15,843 nucleotides of DNA. It comes from an uncultured Clostridia bacterium. Lineage in GTDB: Bacteria; Bacillota; Clostridia; Oscillospirales; Butyricicoccaceae. The stretch is from assembly GCA_910589115.1 (NCBI GenBank), contig CAJUSB010000080.1:1-15843 (forward strand), read 5' to 3'. The position numbers and the translations under genes were made by a program. This document shows positions 1-6,498 of the stretch, in pieces (position 1 is the first letter of the stretch; each line of letters begins with the position of its first letter). The notes under the pieces were generated by a model. That model was not told the origin of the DNA. It was given only the letters and a program-made list of their open reading frames with translations, and made no database searches.

Positions 1-132
1 CCGCTGGGGTTATCACCCCAGACCCCAAGATGCTGCGCATCTTTCCTCGCCTGCGGGCGGGACGGGGGCTTTGGTGCATTTCTGCTCGTTTTACTCTTCT
101 GACCGGCCCGCCAAAAGGATTGCGGGCCGGTC
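1..132 (+). repeat. Structured intergenic repeat, copy 1 (left-truncated)
   Basis: This is the left-truncated first of three copies in the window; the others are at 2593-2978 (reverse) and 10143-10354 (same orientation). It holds three hairpins in order: CTGGGGT/ACCCCAG (4-21), AAGATGC/GCATCTT (27-43), and an 11-bp GC-rich stem GACCGGCCCGC/GCGGGCCGGTC (101-132) around a CAAAAGGATT loop. The linker with GCCTGCGGGCGGGACGGGGG between the second and third hairpins is shared with the other copies. The last hairpin is followed by GTTTTC, so it could act as a weak terminator. The function is unknown. It may be a REP-like dispersed element or a structured RNA. Confidence 0.8.
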
Positions 133-272
133 GTTTTCATTCCAAGCCAATTTTATGATTGGGATGTTTTTCACAATTTGTTTATTTACATCTAAAAAAG
201 GGTATTCTTTGAGTAGCCGGACACGAACCGGCAATCAAACAACAAACCGGTATTTTCAGGAGGGCTTTATTT
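133..272. other. Upstream region of the 42-aa ORF, no gene seen
   Basis: This AT-rich stretch holds no convincing gene. A small hairpin GCCGG/CCGGC with a 7-nt loop lies at 216-232, and a good AGGAGG ribosome site at 259-264 serves the small ORF that starts at 273. No convincing promoter was found; the best pair, TTGTTT (178-183) and TATTCT (203-208), has a 19-nt spacer. Confidence 0.45.
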
Positions 273-401
273 ATGAATGTAAGTGTATTTGTGAATGGTG
301 AACAGGTTCCGGAGGAAGAGATTAACAAGCTGCAAATCACAACCCCAGCGATTAACCAGATCTTCACAACAGCAGTGCAGCGAGCCTCTGGTGAACAGTA
401 A
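273..401 (+). CDS. Small orphan protein, 42 aa, unknown function
   Basis: The ORF begins ATG AAT GTA (MNVSVFVNGE...) and ends ...RASGEQ with TAA at 399-401. The AGGAGG at 259-264, 8 nt before the ATG, is one of the best ribosome sites in the window and is the main reason to believe it. The product is acidic (five Glu against one Lys and one Arg) with no signal peptide or membrane segment. I do not recognise the family. It is codirectional with the serine recombinase, from which it is separated by an attenuator-like hairpin. Large serine integrases often work with a small directionality protein, so that role is possible, but nothing in the sequence demonstrates it. It may equally be a cargo or remnant gene. 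Confidence 0.55.
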   Translation: MNVSVFVNGEQVPEEEINKLQITTPAINQIFTTAVQRASGEQ

Positions 402-418
402 AAATATGAGGTATTAAA

Positions 419-448
419 ATGAATGCAAATCAAATTATTTCTTGTTGA
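419..448 (+). other. Possible 9-codon leader peptide ORF
   Basis: ATG at 419-421 opens a 9-codon frame (MNANQIISC) that stops at TGA 446-448. A GAGGT sequence at 408-412 lies 6 nt upstream, an acceptable ribosome site. It sits between the 42-aa ORF and the hairpin in front of the recombinase. It could be a regulatory leader, the stump of a longer gene, or chance; there is no independent evidence of translation. Confidence 0.2.
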
Positions 449-471
449 ATGAACGATAAATTTATTATACA
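442..471 (+). promoter_or_regulatory. Candidate sigma-A promoter for the recombinase
   Basis: TTGTTG (442-447) and TATACA (466-471) are separated by 18 nt. The predicted start near 478 would fall inside the hairpin at 473-494. The match is moderate. A sporulation-sigma promoter would be expected if the element is developmentally controlled, and I did not see a clear one. Confidence 0.35.
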
Positions 472-472
472 A

Positions 473-501
473 TAGCAGTGCTCTGGTACTGCTGTTTTTT
501 T
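473..501 (+). terminator. Hairpin plus T7 upstream of the recombinase
   Basis: AGCAGT (474-479) pairs with ACTGCT (488-493) over an 8-nt loop, extended by a U-G pair, and a run of seven T follows at 495-501. It would terminate transcripts arriving from the 42-aa ORF before they enter the recombinase gene. A transcript starting near 478 would lack most of the left arm and escape termination. Confidence 0.55.
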
Positions 502-519
502 ATAAAGGATGGTGACGCA

Positions 520-1953
520 ATGGCAGCCCGTAAATCAAAAATGATGAAGATACGCGGAGAGGAACAGGAAGCCTGTAAAATCCTGCTTTACATTCGAGTA
601 TCGACAGACAGACAGGCCGAAGAAGGATATTCGATTGCAATTCAAAAGGAGCGGCTTGGCGCATATGTAAAATCCATGTTTGGGAATGGTAAAAATGTAT
701 CGGCCGAGTATTATATAGATGATGGATTCAGCGGCGGAAGTCTTGACCGCCCGGAAATGCAGCGGATGATAAGCGATATTAAGAGCGGTCGCGGAACGCA
801 TGTAATTGTATATAAACTTGACCGCCTTAGCCGTTCTCAAAAAGATACGTTATATCTGATTGAAGATATATTTTTGATGCATAATGTGGCATTTATATCC
901 ATGCAGGAAAGTTTTAATACAGCGACAGCATTTGGCCGTGCGGTCGTTGGTATTTTGTCTGTATTTGCGCAGCTGGAACGTGAAAATATTTATGAACGCA
1001 CCCGGAGCGGAATGCAAAAACGGGTTGAATCCGGATTATGGCCGGGCGGTGGCTGTGTGCCGTTTGGTTATGATTATGACCCGGAGCAGGGTATTCTGGT
1101 TCCAAACCAGGACGCTGCAACTGTGAAAAAAGCATATGATTTATTTTTACAGGGATATTCGACTTATCGGATCGCAGAGATGCTGAATCTGAAATATGAC
1201 CGCCTTGCATATCAGATACTGACGCGTAAATCAAATGCCGGGTATATTGTTTATAACGGTGCAGAATATCGCGGCAAACATGAGCCTATCATTTCCCTGG
1301 AAACGTATGAACGGACCATGATGATGATGAAAGACCGTTCTGACAGACACTATGTTTCATCGTCGGTACATTTGCTGACGGGGCTTGTCCGATGCGGGGT
1401 ATGCGGTGCAAAAATGCGTTATGCAAAATGGGGGAAACAGGGCTATAAACTGGTGTGTTACTCGCAGCAAACTTCAAAGAAATATCTTGTCAGGGATGAA
1501 AACTGTGACAACGAGCGGTTTGATGCACAGGCTGTTGAAAACGCTGTGCTGCATTATTTATTCAGGATGACGAGCGGTGATTTGCAGGCCGGAGAATCCA
1601 ATGAAGCACAACCGGCCAAGGTGGCCGAGCTTTTGCAGGAGCGGCATGATACGCTGGCAAAAAAACTGAAACGGCTGTATCATTTATTTGCGGATACGGA
1701 AGATGATATTTTGCTTGAAACCATTCAGGATGTCAAAGCGGAAATGCAGACCTTAAAGGAAAAAATCGAGGCAGAATCCGAACGCGGCGAATGGACGCAG
1801 CGACTCCAGCGGACGCGGGAGGAGCTGAAAAACCTTGCTGATGTCTGGGAATATATGACCGATCTTGAAAGGCGGAACGTCCTGCGGGAAGCCATAGAAG
1901 AAATCGAACTGACACACGAAGATATAAAAATAAAGTGTTATATAGAGCCATAG
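520..1953 (+). CDS. Large serine recombinase (SpoIVCA/skin-type site-specific integrase)
   Basis: The 477-aa product is a large serine recombinase that would cut and rejoin DNA at att sites. The resolvase catalytic domain (about 20-165) has nucleophile Ser28 in YIRVSTDRQ and the KLDRLSR motif with Arg102 and Arg105. A recombinase domain follows (about 175-285). A zinc ribbon has Cys292 and Cys295 in CGVCG plus Cys313 and Cys329, and a charged coiled-coil segment spans about 365-440. All expected catalytic residues are present, and the length is near that of SpoIVCA (about 500). I chose ATG 520 because AAAGGATGG lies just upstream; the in-frame ATG at 478 lies inside the hairpin stem. The gene ends 50 bp before a 5'-truncated sigG on the same strand, as recombinases sit at the ends of elements that split sporulation genes. 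That it acts on sigG is inference. Confidence 0.95.
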   Translation: MAARKSKMMKIRGEEQEACKILLYIRVSTDRQAEEGYSIAIQKERLGAYVKSMFGNGKNVSAEYYIDDGFSGGSLDRPEMQRMISDIKSGRGTHVIVYKLDRLSRSQKDTLYLIEDIFLMHNVAFISMQESFNTATAFGRAVVGILSVFAQLERENIYERTRSGMQKRVESGLWPGGGCVPFGYDYDPEQGILVPNQDAATVKKAYDLFLQGYSTYRIAEMLNLKYDRLAYQILTRKSNAGYIVYNGAEYRGKHEPIISLETYERTMMMMKDRSDRHYVSSSVHLLTGLVRCGVCGAKMRYAKWGKQGYKLVCYSQQTSKKYLVRDENCDNERFDAQAVENAVLHYLFRMTSGDLQAGESNEAQPAKVAELLQERHDTLAKKLKRLYHLFADTEDDILLETIQDVKAEMQTLKEKIEAESERGEWTQRLQRTREELKNLADVWEYMTDLERRNVLREAIEEIELTHEDIKIKCYIEP

Positions 1954-2003
1954 GCCGGAAAATGCAACTTTAAGCTGTTTTTCGACTTATCACATTCATA
2001 CCA
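1954..2003 (+). other. Candidate attR junction between element and sigG
   Basis: From CCA at 2001-2003 onward the sequence matches SigG codons (P-M-I-I-G). In the SigG frame, upstream codons no longer match the conserved FSTYAV and reach a TAA at 1971-1973. The inverted repeat CCAAT-GATA-ATTGG (2001-2014) spans the transition. The crossover is therefore probably at or just left of 2001. The exact core needs the matching left junction, which is outside the window. Confidence 0.5.
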
Positions 2004-2489
2004 ATGATAATTGGTGAAATACGACGTTATCTGCGTGATAACAGTGTAATCCGGGTGTCCCGCTCGATGCGTGATACAGCATACCGCGCATTGCAGGTAA
2101 AAGAGGAATTCATGCGGAAACACCAGCGTGAACCTACCATTACAGAGATTGCAGAAGCACTGGAAATGAAAAAAGCAGAAGTTGTTTTTGCATTGGATGC
2201 GATCCTGGACCCGGTATCCCTGTTTGAACCGGTGTGGGGCGAAGAAGGTGACGCATTATGTGTTATGGATCAAGTAGGCGATCCAAAAAATACGGATGAC
2301 CAGTGGTTGGAGCATATTGCAATTAAAGAGGCCATCAACGGGCTAAATGAACGGGAGCAGAAAATCGTGCGGATGCGTTTTTTTGAGGGCCGGACACAGA
2401 TGGAAGTAGCGAAGGAAATCCATATTTCACAGGCGCAGGTTTCCCGCCTGGAAAAGGGTGCGCTGGAACGAATCCGTAAAAAAATTTAA
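2004..2489 (+). CDS. sigG: Sporulation sigma factor SigG, C-terminal part only (5' part missing)
   Basis: The 161-aa frame matches the late forespore sigma factor SigG from its internal MIIGEIRRYLRDN segment to the C terminus. The segments FALDAI-DPVSLFEP (62-76) and VMDQ...NTD-QW (88-101) favour SigG over SigF. Region 2.4 is partly present, region 3 is about 15-90, and region 4.2 holds the helix-turn-helix TQMEVAKEI...SQAQVSRLEK (131-151). About 97 N-terminal residues, including core-binding and promoter-melting regions 2.1-2.3, are absent. The ATG is an internal codon of the family and has no ribosome site, so the fragment should not be made or work alone. The remaining frame is intact with no stop or frameshift, which suggests it is still under selection or was cut recently. 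The 5' half probably lies left of the window and could be rejoined by the adjacent recombinase; permanent loss is the alternative. Confidence 0.9.
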   Translation: MIIGEIRRYLRDNSVIRVSRSMRDTAYRALQVKEEFMRKHQREPTITEIAEALEMKKAEVVFALDAILDPVSLFEPVWGEEGDALCVMDQVGDPKNTDDQWLEHIAIKEAINGLNEREQKIVRMRFFEGRTQMEVAKEIHISQAQVSRLEKGALERIRKKI

Positions 2490-2493
2490 TGAT

Positions 2494-2530
2494 AAAACAG
2501 CCGGGAGTAAAAGAAATTCCCGGCTGTTTT
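2494..2530 (+). terminator. Intrinsic terminator of sigG, probably bidirectional
   Basis: AAAACAGCCGGGA (2494-2506) pairs perfectly over 13 bp with TCCCGGCTGTTTT (2518-2530). The A tract and T tract make it work in both directions, so it can also stop the leftward transcript of the histidine kinase after it crosses repeat copy 2. Its presence marks the true 3' end of sigG. Confidence 0.9.
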
Positions 2531-2592
2531 ATACTGCTTATAACCTGATTAAAATAAGATATTGCACTCGATATTGATAAATGTATTTGACC

Positions 2593-2978
2593 GACCGGCC
2601 TGCCCTCCTTTTGGCAGGTCGGTCAGCACCGTATACAAAATTGTAAAAGCACCCAAATCCCCCGTCCCGCCCGCAGGCGAAGCGGAGATGCGTCAGCATC
2701 TCGGGGTCCGGGGTTACACCCCGGCAGGAGTCCAGAGGGCAGCGCCCTCTGGTGCTCGCCGCATAGGCGCGGGAGTCCAGAGGGCAGCGCCCTCTGGTGC
2801 TCGCCGCATAGGCGCAGGAGTCCAGAGGGCAGCGCCCTCTGGTGCCCGCCGCATAGGCGCAGGAGTCCAGAGGGCAGCGCCCTTTGGTGCCCGCCGTATA
2901 GGCGCAGGAGTCCAGAGGGCAGCGCCCTCTGGTGCCCGCCGCATAGGCGCGGGAGTCCGAGGGCAGCGCCCTCCGGCG
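2593..2978 (-). repeat. Structured intergenic repeat, copy 2 with 45-bp tandem array
   Basis: This is copy 2, in the opposite orientation to copies 1 and 3. Listed left to right, it has a 12-bp stem GACCGGCCTGCC/GGCAGGTCGGTC (2593-2624), GAGATGC/GCATCTC (2685-2702), CCGGGGT/ACCCCGG (2708-2724), and a tandem array. Array units start at 2731, 2776, 2821, 2866, 2911 and 2956 with an exact 45-bp period, the last being partial. Each unit carries the 9-bp hairpin CCAGAGGGC-AGC-GCCCTCTGG and a small CGCC/GGCG stem. The gap between the sigG terminator and this copy shows no gene. Repetitive open frames here exist only because 45 is a multiple of three. Confidence 0.9.
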
Positions 2979-2995
2979 TAACGACAGTTGAGCAC

Positions 2996-5191
2996 CTACG
3001 GCCGCGGGTGGCCCGTCAGTGATTCGATCGTTTCCAGTAACTGCGACAAATCCATCGGTTTGAGCAAATGCTCGCTGATTCCGCTTTCCTGTGAACGCTT
3101 CCAGTCAATTTCCATTTCGTTCGCCGTCAGCGCGATGATTGGAAGCTGCACAGCCGCTCGGTTCGGCAGTGCCCGTATGCCAGCCGCTGTTTCATAACCG
3201 TCCATAATCGGCATCTGTAAATCCGTCAGTATCAGGTCATAGTCTCCCTCCGCAGCTGCCCGCAGCTTCTTTAACGCCGCCTGTCCGGTTTTTACAGCAT
3301 CAATCCGGAAGCCCAGCTTCTCTAACAGCTCAACCTCAATTTCTCGGTTCAGATCATTGTCCTCAATCAGCAGAAGCCGCTGCGTCCCCTCTTCAGCCAC
3401 CACATCCATCCGCCTGCGCTCCTGCTCCGGCTGGAGACGCAGCGTAAGCATAATCGTAAATGTGGTTCCCTGGCCAAGTACACTGTCTATCCTGATCGTT
3501 CCATGCATCATGTCAACAATGCTCTTTGCAATGGTTAATCCCAGGCCTATCCCATGCACGCCGCTTAACGTGGAGTTCTTTTCCCGGCTGAATGGCTCAA
3601 ATACCTGCTTGATATATTCCTCACTCATGCCCGCACCCGTGTCCGATACCGTCAGGCAGTATTGTGCATACTCGTTTGAATGCGCTGGTTCCTCTGCAAC
3701 TGCGATTGAAATTCGTCCGCCTGGGTTTGTATAAGTGACCGAATTGTTTACTAAATAAAGTATCAGCTGACGCAGCTTGTTGCGGTCTGCATAGACTGCA
3801 CTGCGATGCAAAGCTCGGAAATCTAACGTGAATTCGATTGCCTTCTCTGCCGCCTGCGGCTGCAAAAAATCGTATACATCCTGCACCGTTTCTTTCAGGT
3901 TGCATTCGACCTCGTTTACATCATCGTCAGATAAAGAAGATGCCTCCAATACCTTTTCAATCATTTCCAGCAGCTGCCGGCTTGCGTGCTCCACCCGATC
4001 CAGATAATCCATCACCTCCGGGTCAGAGACACTCAGCTTTGCCAGTGAGGTAAACCCGAAAATTGCGTGCAATGGTGTGCGCATTTCATGCGACATATTC
4101 GATAAAAACGTAGTTTTGCTCACCGCTGCAAGGTTTGCTTTCGAGAGTGCTTCTGCCAGCAGCGCTTGCTGCTCAAGCTGTTGGCGGATTTCTTCATCTA
4201 CCCGCCGGTAACCAAGCACCGCTTGAGATACCCGTCCTTTTTGCCCAACATTGACAATGCGCAGCTGGATAAATTGCGGTTCTTCGCCGAACAGCACTCG
4301 ATAGTTGAAATAATACGTCCGGTTTTCTGTCAGTTTCCGGCGGATATATTCCGATGAAGTAGCCCTGATTACAATATCCCGATCTTCGGGGTGCACCCAG
4401 CGGAAAACATAATCTTTCGCATACTCCGTATAAGCCCGCGGCTCATGCGTGCCGTCAAATAATGGAGCAGTACGCACGCTCAGACGGAAGGGGGTAATCT
4501 GATTGCTGTCCAGATCCAGATAACAGATGGATTCATAACTGATGCTCAGACCATCAATGACCTCCAGCTGCCGGAGATATTGCTGGTTGATCAGAGTCCG
4601 TTCTTTGTCGTATGCCTCTGTCAGATTCCGCAGTGCCAGTTCCTTTTGACGAGATTCGTCTATCAGCTGATCCCGCTCGTTGATCAGCCGTTCGCGTTTC
4701 TCCGTTGCATCACTCAGGAATACATAAAAAATATCGCCAGCGGATTTACTATGCAGGAAATGCCCATAATCCTCAATCCAACGGATTTCGCCGTCTGTCC
4801 GGCGGATGCGGTATTCTACATAGGCGGAATCGTGCTGGCAGGATGCGGCCTGTGCACGGACGCTGTTCTCGACAGAATCGAGGTCATCCGGATAGACAAG
4901 CCCACGGAAAGAATTGCCGGTATGAGCCCGGAATTCTTCCATTGTATTACACCGGAAAATTCGCAGCAGGCTTTGGTTTGCGTAGATGATCTCTTCACCG
5001 CGGCTTGCGTAATATATTAAAAATCCGCCAGGCATTTCATCCATAAATCGGATAAAAACACTGTCCATACCGTAATTTTGATTGCTTTCAAGGATTGCGT
5101 TTTTTCGCGCGGCTTCGGTCTGCCCTTCTGCGGGCGGTGTGCAAAATGTTTGCAGCAGCTGTTCTATCAGGCAATTATCCTGTTTGCTCAC
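2996..5191 (-). CDS. Soluble PAS-PAS hybrid sensor histidine kinase with receiver domain
   Basis: The 731-aa protein senses a signal and autophosphorylates. An N-terminal PAS domain (about 45-165) is followed by a coiled linker (165-210), a second PAS-like domain (about 215-335), the HisKA domain with His368 in SNMSHEMRTP, and the HATPase domain with Asn482/483, DTGAGM (517-522) and GIGLGL (547-552). A C-terminal receiver domain has Glu610/Asp611, phosphoacceptor Asp657 in LTDLQMP, Thr689 and Lys711. There is no signal peptide or membrane segment, so it is predicted to be cytoplasmic. The start is GTG at 5191 with AAAGGAG 8 nt upstream. It stands alone with its own promoter and no response regulator or Hpt gene nearby, so partner and signal are unknown. 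A phosphorelay, possibly towards sporulation, is a guess. Confidence 0.93.
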   Translation of the reverse strand: MSKQDNCLIEQLLQTFCTPPAEGQTEAARKNAILESNQNYGMDSVFIRFMDEMPGGFLIYYASRGEEIIYANQSLLRIFRCNTMEEFRAHTGNSFRGLVYPDDLDSVENSVRAQAASCQHDSAYVEYRIRRTDGEIRWIEDYGHFLHSKSAGDIFYVFLSDATEKRERLINERDQLIDESRQKELALRNLTEAYDKERTLINQQYLRQLEVIDGLSISYESICYLDLDSNQITPFRLSVRTAPLFDGTHEPRAYTEYAKDYVFRWVHPEDRDIVIRATSSEYIRRKLTENRTYYFNYRVLFGEEPQFIQLRIVNVGQKGRVSQAVLGYRRVDEEIRQQLEQQALLAEALSKANLAAVSKTTFLSNMSHEMRTPLHAIFGFTSLAKLSVSDPEVMDYLDRVEHASRQLLEMIEKVLEASSLSDDDVNEVECNLKETVQDVYDFLQPQAAEKAIEFTLDFRALHRSAVYADRNKLRQLILYLVNNSVTYTNPGGRISIAVAEEPAHSNEYAQYCLTVSDTGAGMSEEYIKQVFEPFSREKNSTLSGVHGIGLGLTIAKSIVDMMHGTIRIDSVLGQGTTFTIMLTLRLQPEQERRRMDVVAEEGTQRLLLIEDNDLNREIEVELLEKLGFRIDAVKTGQAALKKLRAAAEGDYDLILTDLQMPIMDGYETAAGIRALPNRAAVQLPIIALTANEMEIDWKRSQESGISEHLLKPMDLSQLLETIESLTGHPRP

Positions 5192-5217
5192 GACGCCATC
5201 TCCTTTCCTACAAAAAT

Positions 5218-5246
5218 ATTATATCATATCAGAGGTAATTTGTCAT
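5218..5246 (-). promoter_or_regulatory. Sigma-A promoter of the hybrid kinase
   Basis: On the minus strand ATGACA (5241-5246) and TATAAT (5218-5223) are separated by exactly 17 nt, and TGA immediately precedes the -10 to give an extended -10. Transcription would start near 5211, about 20 nt before the GTG start codon. Confidence 0.75.
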
Positions 5247-5720
5247 TATTCCACGCAAATATTTTCCATTTTATATAATGGGCGGGAATATAACCTGCGC
5301 GCTGTGTACCGGAAAGTGCAGCGCCACTCGCGGCATCACTGCCGGTTAGTATAGTTTATGCAAGCATAAATCACACTTACAAAAACATTATTTCGAGAGT
5401 CAAATTGTTCACCTGTAAGAAAAACACGCTGGAAATCGAAAACACTCATTTTACATTGAGAAATTGTATGAAGCGGCCCACTATAAAAGCATTTGTTTTT
5501 GGGGACAAAGAAATTCATATATATAGAAAACGATGGTATCTTGCCAACGTTAAGTTAGACATGTTCATCTCTATTTTGTATGTAAATATAGCAAACTTAA
5601 AAAGTGTTCCGATTGAAATATTTGCAGAAATCTTAAATGTATTTATGATTGTAAGAAATATCCGGCAAAACTCTGACGTTTTCTATATAGTTGTCATTAA
5701 ATCTTTTATAAAGTTGTTTT
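5247..5720. other. AT-rich gene-poor stretch between kinase and truA
   Basis: No convincing gene was found. The left end has a GC-rich hairpin GCGCTG/CAGCGC (5299-5324); from about 5345 to 5715 the composition becomes clearly AT-rich, unlike the genes on both sides. A rightward frame runs from TTG 5405 (first ATG 5468) to 5881, but its last third lies antisense inside truA and it has no good ribosome site. No U-tract terminator follows truA. This may be decayed or acquired DNA. Confidence 0.5.
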
Positions 5721-6479
5721 TCAAAAAGCGTCAGGCTTATCACCGTAATCCACGGAAACCAGAAACAGGCCTTGCGGCGGCAGGGTCGCACCGGCCTGCG
5801 TCCGGTCGCGGCTCTCCAGCACGGAAGCAAGGCTTTCCGGCGAACGCTTTCCCGCGCCGACTTCAAGCAGCGTGCCCGTGAGAATCCGCACCATATTTTG
5901 CAGGAACCCTGTCCCATACAGTTCAATCCGAACCTCATCCCCCATGCGGAGCACTTCAATACGGTGCAGTGTGCGCACGGTGGATTTCTTCATGCGGCGA
6001 TTCCCACAGAATGCGCGGAAATCGTGCTTCCCTGTCAAATACGGCGCCCCCTCCCGCATCCGTTCCAGGGAAAGCGGCCCAGGATACTGAAACAGATATT
6101 TCCGCTCAAAGACCGATGGAACGGCACTATTCCAAATACGGTATCGGTAATGTTTTCCACACGCATTCAGTCGGGCATGAAAACGAATATCCACCTCTTC
6201 GCAGTTGGTTACAGCGATATCACCGGGCAGATATCGGGTCAGATAGGCTTGCACTTCAGCAGGCGTAAGCGCCGTATTCAGTTTCACATGGGCAACCTGT
6301 GCCAGCGCATGTACGCCTGCATCGGTGCGTCCTGCACCATGGATTTCCACAGCGTGCCCGACCATTTCAGACAGCACCCGCTCGATGCGGCCCTGAATCG
6401 TATGTTCGGTATTGCCCTGCCGCTGCCAGCCGTTATAACGGCTCCCGTCATAGGCCAGCGTCAACCGGAAATTCGTCAT
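5721..6479 (-). CDS. truA: tRNA pseudouridine(38-40) synthase TruA
   Basis: The 252-aa protein isomerises uridines at positions 38-40 of the tRNA anticodon stem-loop. It begins with LAYDGSRYNGWQRQ, typical of TruA, and carries the catalytic Asp53 in GAGRTDAGVHA. Further family signatures are FHARLNACGKHYRYRI, HDFRAFCG and the C-terminal FLQNMVRILTGTL. The length is normal for bacterial TruA. ATG 6479 is preceded by GGAGG about 7 nt upstream. It lies 19 nt after the stop of the ABC subunit gene upstream and is very probably the last gene of that operon. The link with the exporter looks positional rather than functional. Confidence 0.96.
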   Translation of the reverse strand: MTNFRLTLAYDGSRYNGWQRQGNTEHTIQGRIERVLSEMVGHAVEIHGAGRTDAGVHALAQVAHVKLNTALTPAEVQAYLTRYLPGDIAVTNCEEVDIRFHARLNACGKHYRYRIWNSAVPSVFERKYLFQYPGPLSLERMREGAPYLTGKHDFRAFCGNRRMKKSTVRTLHRIEVLRMGDEVRIELYGTGFLQNMVRILTGTLLEVGAGKRSPESLASVLESRDRTQAGATLPPQGLFLVSVDYGDKPDAF

Positions 6480-6498
6480 TCCAGCACCTCCATAAAGT

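Noticed and set aside
101..132. Large GC-rich hairpin as an ordinary rho-independent terminator
   Set aside because: In three copies it lacks a proper U tract and occurs in an ordered set of hairpins with conserved loop, so a dedicated repeat element explains it better.
478..519. Upstream start for the recombinase at ATG 478
   Set aside because: It would translate the terminator-like hairpin and T run, and has no ribosome site; ATG 520 has AAAGGATGG upstream.
1981..1995. FDLSH codons as genuine SigG sequence left of the junction
   Set aside because: They are out of frame with the downstream SigG codons and 8 nt rather than about 30 nt separate them from the internal Met, so chance or att mimicry is more likely than a simple deletion.
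2725..2978. CRISPR array
   Set aside because: The units are contiguous 45-bp tandem repeats without unique spacers, and no cas gene is present.
2562..2995. Open frames on both strands encoding repeated RRIGAGVQRAAPSGA-type and RRAPEGAALWTPAPM-type peptides
   Set aside because: They come from the 45-bp tandem repeat, whose length is a multiple of three; no ribosome site or family match, and both strands are open equally.
5405..5881. Rightward 158-codon frame of lysine- and isoleucine-rich sequence
   Set aside because: It starts with TTG without a good ribosome site, and its last third is antisense to the conserved truA gene; the AT-rich part alone gives no recognisable family.
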